A DNA stretch of 64,000 bases from Flavobacterium flevense (GCF_900142775.1 NZ_FRCC01000009.1:114110-178109), one strand, 5' to 3'; shown: positions 22,445-31,207, counted from the stretch's first letter. Translations and numbers: made by a program. Notes: generated from the sequence alone by a model not told the origin.

Positions 22445-23137
22445 CTAAGCTCTTCGGATAGTTTTTATGGCAGTAACCCATTCTTTTTTATGACAGTTTT
22501 CACAACAGGCATTTTTATTACTTAATTCTTGTATGTTGCCACAAAAAGCACACGCATAAATTCCTGGTTTAGATATAGTATCCGATTTTTCATGATATAA
22601 GTCGGGTAAAATAGGCAGGCCATATTTCACTTCATTATCTTCATAATAAAAAACACTTATTTCTCCGCTGGGTTCTATAAAAGCCTTTTTAATCTGTCCT
22701 AAATGTTCCACAGATTTAACGCGAAGTTCAGAGAAAAACTCATCCTGAGCCAGACTTTCTTTTTTAAAACGATGAATCGAGAATTTTCCTTCGCTAATCA
22801 GACATACCGTTTTTCCTTCAATAAATTCTTCAAATTTTTTGCTTTTTGCAGTAAAAAAGGTAACCAAACGGTAGAGAGCAATTATTACCACAAAAACCAG
22901 AGCGGCAGGCACAATACCTACATCCTCATAAAACATGGGGTCGCCGGCTGCTGAACCCAAAGCGATGATAATCACGGTTTCAAAAATAGATAATTGTTTT
23001 ACCCCTCGTTTTCCTGCTAATTTTAAAGTGATTAATAAAATTATAAACATTACAGTGGAGCGAAACAGTACTTCCCAAAGAAAACTTAGCGGTAAATCGT
23101 TAAATAATACTCTGTTCCATTCAAAAATTTCTTTCAT
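22445..23137 (-). CDS. DUF421 (YetF-like) membrane protein with C-terminal zinc ribbon
   Basis: A 230-aa inner-membrane protein with three helices in the first 95 residues and the family motif GKRGVKQLSIFE followed by IIIALGSAAGDPM. The YetF-type soluble domain follows (GKTVCLISEGKF). Unusually, it ends with an extra segment containing CAFC and CENC (about residues 197-218), a probable zinc ribbon. The family is linked in Bacillus to sporulation and membrane functions, but the activity is not known. It precedes coaD on the same strand. Confidence 0.85.
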   Translation of the reverse strand: MKEIFEWNRVLFNDLPLSFLWEVLFRSTVMFIILLITLKLAGKRGVKQLSIFETVIIIALGSAAGDPMFYEDVGIVPAALVFVVIIALYRLVTFFTAKSKKFEEFIEGKTVCLISEGKFSIHRFKKESLAQDEFFSELRVKSVEHLGQIKKAFIEPSGEISVFYYEDNEVKYGLPILPDLYHEKSDTISKPGIYACAFCGNIQELSNKNACCENCHKKEWVTAIKTIRRA

Positions 23138-23235
23138 GATTTTAAAGTTTTTTCGAAGATGCTAAGTTACAAAGTTTTTTAACAGCGAAAGGATGTTTTA
23201 CAGGAGCCTTTTCCTGTTCCCGAAAGTTTCGGGCT

Positions 23236-23365
23236 AAACAGCTTGAATACTTTGTTGAGTTACTGGATGAGATTCCTCCTTCGTCGGAAAGACAAAAATG
23301 AGGGTAAATAGTATCGAATAAAAAAAGTCTTAAGAAGCAAAAACACGAAAATCTTCGTGGTTTTT
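23236..23365. repeat. 130-bp direct repeat, copy 1
   Basis: Begins AAACAGCTTGAATACTTTG, includes GAGATTCCTCCTTCGTCGGA and GGGTAAATAGTATCGAATA, and ends with the hairpin CACGAA-AATC-TTCGTG. A near-identical copy is at 24177-24309. The two flank the zinc-ribbon gene. An apparent 76-codon frame here is an artefact of the repeat. Confidence 0.85.
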
Positions 23366-23368
23366 GCG

Positions 23369-23986
23369 TCATTTATTTCTTTTTATAGATGAAATGATAT
23401 CTTTCTCATATAAATCCAGTATTTCCTTTTTTGAATAAATAGCTTTACTTTCGGTGTAATTTTCAGGAATATCTATTTCGTCAACATCAAAAGGTAGGTT
23501 GGTCTGGTAGTCGTTTTGAGTGGTATAAATACTATCATTCGATATTTTGTCAATCCTAATTGTTGAATAATAACCGGTATCCAATTTTAAATTATAAACG
23601 TCACCACTTATCGGGGTTTTAATTCGTTCTTCTATTAGGTGGTTGTTCTCAATGTAATAATTAATTCCATACATTAAAAAACCAATTGCTAATGCAATTC
23701 CTGAATAAGTCCAAAAAGGAGTTTCAGTATTTTTTATTTCTTTTTGGTTGATTATTTTATGTTTGTCATTTTCTGAAAAGTCCTCATAATCCAAATCTAC
23801 ATTGCAATTGCTGCATTCCGATTCGAAAATTTTCCCAACTGGAAATAAAGGAATCATAGTTAAATGAACATATTTTGAATAAATTCTATAGGTTAATGAG
23901 TTGTTACCGGAGCATTTTGGGCAATCAACATCTTTAATTTGTCCTTCTTGGATTAGATGAGTTTTAGTTCCAATAAGTATAATCAT
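23369..23986 (-). CDS. Zinc-ribbon, single-pass membrane protein of unknown function
   Basis: A 205-aa protein. The N-terminus has two CxxC pairs, DCPKC and ECSNC (about residues 20 and 57), a zinc ribbon. One membrane helix follows (about 92-112), then an extracytoplasmic domain of about 90 residues. The start at 23986 (MIILIGTKTH) fits this family; the in-frame TTG 45 bases upstream is less likely. It lies between two copies of a 130-bp direct repeat, which may mean it was duplicated or inserted along with them. Function unknown. Confidence 0.7.
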   Translation of the reverse strand: MIILIGTKTHLIQEGQIKDVDCPKCSGNNSLTYRIYSKYVHLTMIPLFPVGKIFESECSNCNVDLDYEDFSENDKHKIINQKEIKNTETPFWTYSGIALAIGFLMYGINYYIENNHLIEERIKTPISGDVYNLKLDTGYYSTIRIDKISNDSIYTTQNDYQTNLPFDVDEIDIPENYTESKAIYSKKEILDLYEKDIISSIKRNK

Positions 23987-24176
23987 ATCGGTTTTGATTG
24001 GTGAAACAAATTTTAATAGTTCGGTTGTCAATAATAAGTCTTTTTTCTGACTAAAGTCAAAGATTTTTTAAAAGAATATTATGCTCTAATCTTTTAAATC
24101 TGAGGCAAGTAAATTTTGGATGTTTTATTAGCTAAACTGGTTACCGCAGACTTGTAAGCTGCCTACAAAGAAGAGT

Positions 24177-24309
24177 AAACAGCTTGAATACTTTGTCGAG
24201 CTACTGTATGAGATTCCTCCTTCGTCGGAAAGACAAGATTGAGGGTAAATAGTATCGAATAAAAAAAAGTCTTAAAACACAAAAACCACGAAAATCTTCG
24301 TGGTTTTTA
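24177..24309. repeat. 130-bp direct repeat, copy 2
   Basis: Same sequence as 23236-23365 apart from scattered changes; here the terminal hairpin AAAAACCACGAA-AATC-TTCGTGGTTTTT is perfect (12-bp arms) and can act as a terminator for the DUF433 gene on the minus strand. Confidence 0.85.
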
Positions 24310-24354
24310 CTTCTTAAGTATGATTCTAAGAAATATTTTGATCGAATAATAATT

Positions 24355-24579
24355 TCACGATGCAATTTGGATTTTGTGTTCTCTATCGGCAGCATAGGAA
24401 AGACAAGCTCTGATTTGGGTTTCATTAAGTTCAGGGAAATCTTCTAAAATCTCATCAAAAGACATTCCGTTTGCTAACCAATTTAAAACATCAAAAACAG
24501 TAATTCGTGTTCCAATGATTGTTGGTTTTCCAAATCGGGTTTCAGAATCGATTGTGATATAGTGTTTGTAATCAATCAT
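24355..24579 (-). CDS. DUF433 protein (VapB-like antitoxin type)
   Basis: A 74-aa small protein with the DUF433 hallmark sequence: GKPTIIGTRITVFDVLNWL and a later ILEDFPELNETQIRACLSYA. The family is a helix-turn-helix type seen as the antitoxin partner of DUF5615 PIN-like toxins. No DUF5615 gene follows, since the next 180 bases downstream hold only the direct repeat, so this is an orphan or has lost its toxin. A DNA-binding or solo antitoxin role is inferred. Confidence 0.85.
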   Translation of the reverse strand: MIDYKHYITIDSETRFGKPTIIGTRITVFDVLNWLANGMSFDEILEDFPELNETQIRACLSYAADREHKIQIAS

Positions 24580-24728
24580 ATTGTTTCGCTTTTTACAAAG
24601 TTAATGAAATAATTAGTTAGTTAGCCACATTTGATGATTCCTTACCGAAACTCAAAATAAAACCACAGCTTTAAAAGAATAAGCTGTGTTACTCTTTTAA
24701 AGCTGTAGCAAAAATAATTATGTATGTT

Positions 24729-25703
24729 TTAATTAGCTAAAGCCAATTCAATCGCATTGGTAAATAAATCGGTTAATGAAATTCCTGCTGCAGCGGCTTG
24801 TTGTGGTATCAAACTTTCGGTGGTTAATCCCGGAATGGTGTTCATTTCCAGCATGTGTGGTTCGCCGTTTACAATGATAAATTCTGAACGGGAGAAACCT
24901 TTCATTTTCAATACTTCATAAGCGCGTTTAGCAATGGCTCCCACTTTTTGAGTCATTTCGTCTGAAAGTCGGGCAGGGGTGATTTCCTGAGATTTCCCCT
25001 GATATTTAGCTTCGTAATCAAAGAAATCATTTTCAGAAACGATTTCGGTAATAGGCAAGACAATAATTTCACCTTTGTAATTGATGACACCTACAGAAAC
25101 TTCAGTTCCGTCAAGGAAACTTTCTATGATAATTTCGTTATCTTCTTTGTATGCTGTTTCGATAGCTACAGGCAATTCGGCTTCGGTTTTTACTTTTGAA
25201 ATTCCAAAACTGGAACCTGCTTTATTGGGTTTTACAAAACAAGGCAATCCTACTTTATTGATAATTTCGGTAGTGTTGATAGCATCTCCTTTGTTTAAAT
25301 AATAAGAAATAGCGGTTTTGATTCCGTATGGTTTTAAAACGGATAATAAATCTCTTTTATTGAAAGTTAAAGCGGCCTGGTAATAATCGCAGGAAGTTTG
25401 CGGAATACCTAATAATTCAAAATAAGCCTGCATTAAACCATCTTCTCCCGGAGTTCCGTGAATGGCATTGAACACGCCGTCAAAGGTGATTTTGCTTCCA
25501 TTGGCCGTTACTGAAAAATCGTTTTTATCGATAGGGAATTCATTATCAGCATCATCTACATACACCCATTTTTCTTTGAAAATATGGATGCGAAATCCGT
25601 TGTATTTATTTTGGTCTAAGAATTTGTAAACTACGTTACCGCTAATAAGTGAAATTTTGTACTCACTGGAATAGCCGCCCATGATGATGGCAATGTTTTT
25701 CAT
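24729..25703 (-). CDS. ddl: D-alanine--D-alanine ligase
   Basis: A 324-aa ATP-grasp enzyme that joins two D-alanines for peptidoglycan. Visible marks are the N-terminal IAIIMGGYSSEYKIS, HGTPGEDGLMQAYFELLGIP (about residues 86-105), the ATP-binding GLPCFVKPNKAGSSFG, and the late metal-binding HMLEMNTIPGLT with the catalytic ENxxPG pattern changed to MNTIPG. The length is typical of Ddl. It is divergent from the PASTA-protein gene, and a variable-core palindromic element lies between the two. Confidence 0.95.
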   Translation of the reverse strand: MKNIAIIMGGYSSEYKISLISGNVVYKFLDQNKYNGFRIHIFKEKWVYVDDADNEFPIDKNDFSVTANGSKITFDGVFNAIHGTPGEDGLMQAYFELLGIPQTSCDYYQAALTFNKRDLLSVLKPYGIKTAISYYLNKGDAINTTEIINKVGLPCFVKPNKAGSSFGISKVKTEAELPVAIETAYKEDNEIIIESFLDGTEVSVGVINYKGEIIVLPITEIVSENDFFDYEAKYQGKSQEITPARLSDEMTQKVGAIAKRAYEVLKMKGFSRSEFIIVNGEPHMLEMNTIPGLTTESLIPQQAAAAGISLTDLFTNAIELALAN

Positions 25704-25740
25704 TTAGTTTCGTTTGTATGATAAAAAATCGATTTTTTTA

Positions 25741-25811
25741 GCCCCGATAGTAGTGGAAATCCTTTTTATTTTTTCTTTAAAAATAAAAAGATTGCAACGG
25801 ATAGCGGGAAA
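25741..25811 (-). repeat. Variable-core palindromic element, copy B
   Basis: In opposite orientation to copies A and C: GCCCCGATAGTAGTGG at the left and CAACGGATAGCGGGA at the right, around a perfect 12-bp inverted repeat CTTTTTATTTTT / AAAAATAAAAAG (25762-25773 with 25779-25790). Confidence 0.75.
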
Positions 25812-25870
25812 AGCTCCTTAATCTTAGCAATGCCTGAAGCCTAAGTAGCATTAAACAAAATTATCATTTT

Positions 25871-25897
25871 TTTTGAAACGAAATAGCTTTATCTTTG
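25871..25897 (+). promoter_or_regulatory. Promoter of the PASTA-protein gene
   Basis: TTTTG at 25871-25875 and the -7 box TATCTTTG at 25890-25897. Because the box lies inside an upstream extension of the reading frame, it decides that the start codon is 25921, not 25873. Confidence 0.65.
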
Positions 25898-25920
25898 TCA
25901 CCTTTGAAAATATTATATAT

Positions 25921-26541
25921 ATGAGTTTACGTAAATACCTTACTAGTCGTACGTTTTTCGCACAGCTTTTTATTGCTGCTTTGATTATTGCTGTTTTGGG
26001 TTATCTTTTTATGCACTGGCTTACTTTTACCACAGATCATGGAAAAGTAATTACGGTTCCTGATTTGAGTAAACTAACCGAAGAGCAGGTAGAAGAAAAG
26101 TTAGATGAACTGGATTTAGCTTACGTTTTGCTGGACAGTGTAGATTATAGAAAAGGCTATCCAAAATACAGTGTAGTGCAACAGGATCCATTGCCGGGAG
26201 CTAAGGTTAAAGAAGGCAGAAAGGTATATATTAAGATTAACAGTTCCGGTTTTTCATCGGTTAGAGTACCGGATCTGATTGAGAAAACCTATCGTGAAGC
26301 CGCGCCAACATTAAGAGCACTGGGATTGCAAGAAGGAACAATTACTTATATTCCTAATCTGGGAAAAGATATGGTTCTGGAAATGCGTTACAAAGGAAGA
26401 AATATAAAACCGGGTGATAAAGTGTTGAAATCCTCTAAAATTGATTTGGTTTTAGGAGATGGAAAAGCGAGTTATGAAGAAGGTATTATAACAGATACAA
26501 TAGCAACACCAACAGAAGAAGAATTGCCAAATGAACAATAA
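25921..26541 (+). CDS. PASTA-domain membrane-anchored protein
   Basis: A 206-aa protein with one membrane helix near the N-terminus (about residues 15-32, FIAALIIAVLGYLFMHWL) and an outside part of two PASTA repeats: VPDLSKLTEEQVEEKLDEL and VPDLIEKTYREAAPTLRAL. PASTA repeats bind muropeptides or beta-lactams in kinases and penicillin-binding proteins; here no catalytic domain is attached. The start at 25921 is chosen because the promoter lies upstream of it. It overlaps the next gene by 11 bases, so the two are co-translated. Its position next to ddl suggests a cell-wall role (inference). Confidence 0.85.
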   Translation: MSLRKYLTSRTFFAQLFIAALIIAVLGYLFMHWLTFTTDHGKVITVPDLSKLTEEQVEEKLDELDLAYVLLDSVDYRKGYPKYSVVQQDPLPGAKVKEGRKVYIKINSSGFSSVRVPDLIEKTYREAAPTLRALGLQEGTITYIPNLGKDMVLEMRYKGRNIKPGDKVLKSSKIDLVLGDGKASYEEGIITDTIATPTEEELPNEQ

Positions 26542-27574
26542 TATTGAGCAGATTGAATTAGACGAAGAGGAATTATTTGAACATTTTAAATTTGAAGTTC
26601 CTAAAGGGCAGGCCTTCTTGCGAATAGACAAATATTTGATGGGTTTGATTCCCAATGCCACCCGAAATAAAATACAAAATGCCGCTACCGAAGGCAACAT
26701 TTTTGTCAATAATGCTACGGTAAAATCCAATTATAAGGTAAAACCTTTTGATATTGTAACGGTGATGTTGTCGCATCCTCCGTTTGAAAATCATGTGCTT
26801 CCGGAGAATATTCCGTTGAATATTGTCTATGAAGACGAGGCTTTATTGTTAGTAAACAAAGAGCCGGGATTAGTGGTGCATCCGGGACATGGAAACTATA
26901 CCGGGACTTTAGTGAATGCCCTGGCTTTTCATTTTGAGAATTTACCCATGAACAGCAGCGAGCGTCCGGGATTAGTACATCGTATTGATAAGGATACTTC
27001 AGGTTTGTTAGTTATTGCTAAAACCGAAGCTGCTATGACACATTTAGCCAAACAATTTGAAGCTAAAACTACTGAAAGGGAATATGTGGCTTTAGTGTGG
27101 GGAAATGTAGCTGAAGAAAGCGGAACGATTAATGGAAATCTTGCCCGTCACCTGAAAGACCGCATGCAAATGGCTGTTTTTGCTGATCCGGAAATTGGTA
27201 AGCCTGCTATTACGCATTATAAGGTTTTGGAGCGTTTTGGGTATGTAACTTTGGTTTCCTGCGTATTAGAAACCGGAAGAACGCACCAGATTAGAGCGCA
27301 CATGAAACACATAGGCCATCCTTTGTTTAATGATGAGCGTTATGGAGGTCATTTGATTTTAAAAGGTACTACGTTTACTAAATACAAGCAGTTTATCGAA
27401 AACTGTTTTAAAGTATTGCCACGACAGGCTTTGCACGCAAAAACACTGGGTTTTATACATCCTAATACCGGAGAGTACATGCGTTTTGATACGGAATTGC
27501 CACAGGATTTTAAGGATTGTATTGAAAAATGGCGTAATTATTCGAAATCGCACGCTACGGACGAAGAAGAATGA
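26531..27574 (+). CDS. rluD: RluA-family 23S rRNA pseudouridine synthase (RluD type)
   Basis: A 347-aa enzyme with an N-terminal S4 RNA-binding domain (about residues 20-85: LRIDKYLMGLIPNATRNKIQ) and the pseudouridine synthase domain. The catalytic signature is RPGLVHRIDKDTSGLLVIAK with the essential aspartate in RIDKDT, and RTHQIRAHMKHIGHPLFND is the conserved later motif. Two-domain RluD enzymes modify helix 69 of 23S rRNA; other RluA-family members act elsewhere, so the target is not certain. It overlaps the PASTA gene and ends before a convergent terminator. Confidence 0.93.
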   Translation: MNNNIEQIELDEEELFEHFKFEVPKGQAFLRIDKYLMGLIPNATRNKIQNAATEGNIFVNNATVKSNYKVKPFDIVTVMLSHPPFENHVLPENIPLNIVYEDEALLLVNKEPGLVVHPGHGNYTGTLVNALAFHFENLPMNSSERPGLVHRIDKDTSGLLVIAKTEAAMTHLAKQFEAKTTEREYVALVWGNVAEESGTINGNLARHLKDRMQMAVFADPEIGKPAITHYKVLERFGYVTLVSCVLETGRTHQIRAHMKHIGHPLFNDERYGGHLILKGTTFTKYKQFIENCFKVLPRQALHAKTLGFIHPNTGEYMRFDTELPQDFKDCIEKWRNYSKSHATDEEE

Positions 27575-27590
27575 TCATTTTTACAGATAT

Positions 27591-27631
27591 AAAAAAATCG
27601 GAATAGTATTGAATGCTGTTCCGATTTTTTG
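27591..27631. terminator. Bidirectional terminator
   Basis: AAAAAATCGGAATAG pairs with CTGTTCCGATTTTTT (one wobble). It serves the rluD gene and the convergent GH43 gene. Confidence 0.9.
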
Positions 27632-27641
27632 TTTTAATTAG

Positions 27642-29051
27642 TTATTTGAAGATTACTTTATCTAAAGCAACAAAATTTCCGGTACTTCCAAATCCGGTTC
27701 CGTCTTTTTTGTACCAGTTTCCGTGTTCTCCCACTACAGTAACCGTAAGAGTATAGTTTGCTTTTGGTAAAACCGGACTTAAGAATTTTAAGGAGTTTTC
27801 AGTGTATTTGCAATACATATCAATCGTTGATGATAGGACTGTTTTTCCTTTTTTGTTTTTGATAATAATGGTTGCATAACCGCCATCCACTTTTGAAGTC
27901 CCATAAAAACCAACTTGGCTTCCCTTAAAATCAACAGAAAAAGAAGCTCCTTTAGCATCAGATTGACTTATTATTGACGAATTATCATTCGACCAAATTC
28001 CGGAATATTGAATCGCTTTAGTATCGGTATTTTCAATTTCCGTATAGTTCATTTTGTGCGAAGTCCAGCTTCCTGTAGCCAAATCAATTTGCCAGCTTTG
28101 CTTATAATTCGGAAGTGAAATAGTGGTTCCTGAAATTAAAAGCGGTTGCCAGACATAAGTTGCCGCCGAATTTTGTCGGGGAAAAGCCCAACGATCTCCC
28201 ATGAATAGATAGGTTGTGTCTTTTGAACCTGTTATGGGAAGTACAAATGTTGCTTGTGAGTTCCAGGTTAAGGAATCCTTTGGCGCAAAAATACCCTGTT
28301 CTTTCCAAGGTCCTTTTAACGAAGGAGCACTAAAATAGTAATTATCATTTCGTTCCCAGGATGTCAAACCGGAACCCAGCCAAAAATAAGTATTGTCTTT
28401 TTTAATAATTACCGGTGCTTCGCAGTGCGGGGTCATGTCTTTTACAATTTGTTCTGTCACACTTTTGTAATCATCGCTCAGTTTATAAAGGTTTCCTGAA
28501 TGCGTAATAATATAACCACTGCCATCTGTATCCTGATAAGTGCCCATATCCCATTTTTTTATGGGTTTGTCGTCAAAAAGTATTGGTCCCCGGAAAACAT
28601 ATTCACCATTGATGGTTTTTGAGGTAGCATAGCCTATATATTGATCTTTGTACTTAAGGTCATCAACGTGCATGTACATGATGTATTCCCCGGTTTTTGG
28701 GCATTTCATTACTTTAGGTCTTTCGCCAATGCGATTGGAACTCAAATCCCCTGATTTTTGTACAGGCAATACCATTTTTTCAAATGTCCAGTTGTATAAA
28801 TCTTTCGAAGAATAACAGCTAAAACCATTAAAAGCGTTGCTGATATCTGATTTAAATTCTCCAAAAAGATAATATTTTCCATTGTCTTTTACCATATTAG
28901 CTCCATGAGCACTAACTGTTTTTCCGTTATTATCAAACCATGGAATTCCGGAATAAATAGCATCTATTTTTCCTTTTTGGGCTGTAGCCAAGGAATAAAT
29001 GGCAAAAAAAGCTAAGGTTAAAAAGGTTTTTTTATTGTTTTTTTGAAGCAT
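27642..29051 (-). CDS. Secreted GH43 enzyme, subfamily 24-like (galactan type)
   Basis: A 469-aa protein with a Sec signal (cleavage near ATAQ, residue 25) and a five-bladed propeller of GH43. The arrangement AHGANMVKDNGKYYLFGE, then GERPKVMKCPKTGEYIMYMH, HCEAPVIIKKDNTYFW and a later YLFMGDRW matches the GH43_24 type, whose known members are exo-beta-1,3-galactanases acting on arabinogalactan. The C-terminal 120 residues form a separate beta-sandwich, probably carbohydrate-binding (SQVGFYGTSKVDGG). It stands beside a GH28 gene on the same strand, both facing plant pectin-associated polysaccharide. Substrate is an inference from subfamily. Confidence 0.85.
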   Translation of the reverse strand: MLQKNNKKTFLTLAFFAIYSLATAQKGKIDAIYSGIPWFDNNGKTVSAHGANMVKDNGKYYLFGEFKSDISNAFNGFSCYSSKDLYNWTFEKMVLPVQKSGDLSSNRIGERPKVMKCPKTGEYIMYMHVDDLKYKDQYIGYATSKTINGEYVFRGPILFDDKPIKKWDMGTYQDTDGSGYIITHSGNLYKLSDDYKSVTEQIVKDMTPHCEAPVIIKKDNTYFWLGSGLTSWERNDNYYFSAPSLKGPWKEQGIFAPKDSLTWNSQATFVLPITGSKDTTYLFMGDRWAFPRQNSAATYVWQPLLISGTTISLPNYKQSWQIDLATGSWTSHKMNYTEIENTDTKAIQYSGIWSNDNSSIISQSDAKGASFSVDFKGSQVGFYGTSKVDGGYATIIIKNKKGKTVLSSTIDMYCKYTENSLKFLSPVLPKANYTLTVTVVGEHGNWYKKDGTGFGSTGNFVALDKVIFK

Positions 29052-29085
29052 GAAATTGATGTTTGATCAAGCTATTCACTTTAAA

Positions 29086-29200
29086 AAAGTTGGACACGAA
29101 TTACACGAATTATCACTAATTCTAATCAAATTAAAATCGAATGACACAAATTTCTATCTGCCTTTGGCAGATTTGTGTAATTTATGGTGAAAATTTTTAA
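29086..29200. repeat. Intergenic repeat tract between GH43 and GH28 genes
   Basis: ACACGAATTACACGAATT and GACACAAATTTC...GATTTGTGTAATT form imperfect inverted repeats. The same wording (AATTACAC, GTGTAATT) recurs in the element at 50274-50391. Confidence 0.45.
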
Positions 29201-29217
29201 ATGCGAATGCCTTTTGA

Positions 29218-30588
29218 TTATTTAACTTTAAAGTTTACTACGTTTTCACTAATGTGTTTTTCTTCACCCTGAATAGTTTCGGCAGTAACGTTTTTGAGAG
29301 AAATATTTTTTATAGGTAATTCTTTTTCTCCTTTAATTCTGGAAATAAATTTCACGTTTTTAGCAGTAACATTTTCCAGAAATACATTAGAAATAGGAGT
29401 CAATCTGCGTTCGACTGTTGGAACTAAATTCTTCCATTGGTATAACACATCGGTTTCTATGCCAAGTACACCAAAATCCATTTTGCTTCCTTTAATGTTT
29501 TGAACATAAATATTCTTTACATAGCCGCCCATGCGTTCATTGGTTTTAATGAATACCAAATTGAACATTTTTGCTCCGTCTAAAACTTCGCAATTGTCAA
29601 TGAAAACATTTTCTATTCCGCCAGAAAGTTCACTTCCCACGGCTAATAATTGGTGTCCGTTTTTAATGATGCAATTTCGAATAATTAAGTTTTTTGTTGG
29701 TGTTTTTGAGCGCCATCCTTCCGGATTTCTTCCGGATTTCGCTGCAATAGCATCGTCACCCTGATCGAAAGTTACGTTTTCTACTAAGATATTCTGACTC
29801 ATTTCAGGATCAAAACCATCGTTGTTATGACCATGTGCATAGATGTTTAGATTTCGAACAATAATATCTTTAGAAAGATACATGTGAACAGTCCAAAACG
29901 GACTATTAGTTATCGAAATTCCATCTAATACTATATTTTCACTTCTGTTAAACTGAATAAATTGCGGACGAAGATTTGCGGTGTCATTTACCATTATTCG
30001 TTGTTCAACAGGAACATTTTGACCCGATAAATTGTAAAGTCTTTTTAAGCTGTTCATGTGACCTGAGGGACGGCCAGCCCATTTTTTCCAAAAATCCATT
30101 TTTGCTTTAATTCCACCTTCGCCAGTAATAGCAATGTTTTTACACTCGTAAGCATAGATTAATGGCGAATAATTGTAGCATTCTAAGCCTTCCCAGCTAG
30201 AATGTACTGCTGGCAGATAATCATTTGGATTATCTGAGAAAAGAAGTAAAGCACCTTTGTTTAAATGTAAATTGACATTGCTTTTAAAGTGGATTTTCCC
30301 AGTAAGCCATTCTCCTTCAGGAACAACAACAATTCCGCCTCCCGCTTTGTTAGCTTCGTCAATGGCTTTTGCAATGGCCTGAGTAGTTTTGTCTTTGTCT
30401 CCTTTGATAGCACCAAAATCAGTAATTAAGAATGTGGCACATTTATTAAAATCAGGGGTTTTAATCTTAGTGGTTCCAAAGGGAGCTTTAACTTTTGTTG
30501 TTTTTTGAGTCACCTTTGGCGGATCAATTTGAAAAGCATGAATAGAAAGTGAAAGAATTAAAGCCGCACAGAGAATAAATTTTTTCAT
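29218..30588 (-). CDS. Secreted GH28 polygalacturonase-type enzyme
   Basis: A 456-aa right-handed beta-helix enzyme with a Sec signal (ALILSLSIHAFQ, cut after about residue 20). It has the catalytic set of GH28: NNDGFDPEMS (N-DG aspartate), QGDDAIAAKSG (paired aspartates) and GHQLLAVGSE (GH histidine). The N-terminal DFGAIKGDKDKTTQAIAKAI is also typical. GH28 includes endo- and exo-polygalacturonases and rhamnogalacturonases; which of these cannot be told. A palindrome overlaps its predicted transcription start. It sits near, but is separate from, the arabinan locus further along, and the two target pectin components. Confidence 0.93.
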   Translation of the reverse strand: MKKFILCAALILSLSIHAFQIDPPKVTQKTTKVKAPFGTTKIKTPDFNKCATFLITDFGAIKGDKDKTTQAIAKAIDEANKAGGGIVVVPEGEWLTGKIHFKSNVNLHLNKGALLLFSDNPNDYLPAVHSSWEGLECYNYSPLIYAYECKNIAITGEGGIKAKMDFWKKWAGRPSGHMNSLKRLYNLSGQNVPVEQRIMVNDTANLRPQFIQFNRSENIVLDGISITNSPFWTVHMYLSKDIIVRNLNIYAHGHNNDGFDPEMSQNILVENVTFDQGDDAIAAKSGRNPEGWRSKTPTKNLIIRNCIIKNGHQLLAVGSELSGGIENVFIDNCEVLDGAKMFNLVFIKTNERMGGYVKNIYVQNIKGSKMDFGVLGIETDVLYQWKNLVPTVERRLTPISNVFLENVTAKNVKFISRIKGEKELPIKNISLKNVTAETIQGEEKHISENVVNFKVK

Positions 30589-30647
30589 TAAAAAACAATT
30601 TTTGGTTAATTATATAAAACGGAAATAATCCATTTTGATTTTTATTA

Positions 30648-30680
30648 TTATTCCATTTTTTAATGGAATAAGCAAATATA
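30648..30680 (-). promoter_or_regulatory. GH28 promoter with overlapping operator palindrome
   Basis: On the minus strand the -7 box TATATTTG (30680-30673) is followed at once by the palindrome TTATTCCATT-TTTT-AATGGAATAA (30648-30671), perfect 10-bp arms with a 4-base centre, covering the expected start site. A further half-site TAATCCATT lies at 30626-30634. A repressor operator is the natural reading; the regulator is not identified. Confidence 0.65.
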
Positions 30681-30772
30681 TAAATGCCTTTAAAAAAAAC
30701 TATCCTGATTTTAATGCAGACAGCTCGCTTAAATTACTTCAAGCAAGCTGTTTTTGTTTTTTTTAATCGAAT

Positions 30773-31207
30773 TTAAGAAGCAGGTTCTAATTGTGTACTT
30801 ACTGCAATTCTGTTCCAGGCATTGATGGTAACTACCGCCATAATAATTTGAGCAATTTGGTTTCTGTCGAAAAATTGTTCTGCTTTTGCGTATGTTTCAT
30901 CCGATAATCCTTTGTTAGCGATTAGTGTGATTTCTTCGGTAATGGCTAAAATTGCTTTTTCTTCTTCAGTAAATAATTGGGTTTCGTGCCAGGCATTTAA
31001 TAAAAAAATACGTTGTGTGGTTTCGCCATATTTTAATGCATCTTTAGTGTGCATGTCTATACAAAAAGCGCATCCGTTAATTTGTGAAGCACGAATTTTA
31101 ATAAGTTCTTTTTGGATTTTAGACAATTGAACAGTGGCTAAATAACCTTCTAAGGCATACATGGCTTTAAAAGCCTGTGGTTCTGTTTCGTTGATGTTTA
31201 CTCTCAT
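30773..31207 (-). CDS. Carboxymuconolactone decarboxylase / AhpD-like protein
   Basis: A 144-aa all-helical protein with the AhpD redox motif CAFCIDMH (CxxCxxxH) at about residues 47-54. AhpD-like proteins of this type act as thiol-dependent peroxidases in the cytosol. The length is normal. A Crp/Fnr-type regulator gene lies 67 bases upstream on the same strand, so the pair may be linked, as such regulators often sit beside this kind of gene in Bacteroidota. The natural peroxide substrate is unknown. Confidence 0.93.
   Translation of the reverse strand: MRVNINETEPQAFKAMYALEGYLATVQLSKIQKELIKIRASQINGCAFCIDMHTKDALKYGETTQRIFLLNAWHETQLFTEEEKAILAITEEITLIANKGLSDETYAKAEQFFDRNQIAQIIMAVVTINAWNRIAVSTQLEPAS

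Noticed and set aside
23142..23372. 76-codon minus-strand frame
   Set aside because: It runs through the 130-bp direct repeat and has the composition of repeat-derived translation; a similar accidental frame exists over the second copy (24201-24425).
24201..24354. DUF5615 toxin partner for the DUF433 gene
   Set aside because: The downstream region consists of the direct repeat and shows no DUF5615-like start or aspartate pattern.
30717..30757. Hairpin ACAGCTCGCTT / AAGCAAGCTGT with T-run on the + strand
   Set aside because: There is no + strand gene upstream for it to terminate, and on the minus strand the T-run is on the wrong side, so it was not listed as a terminator.
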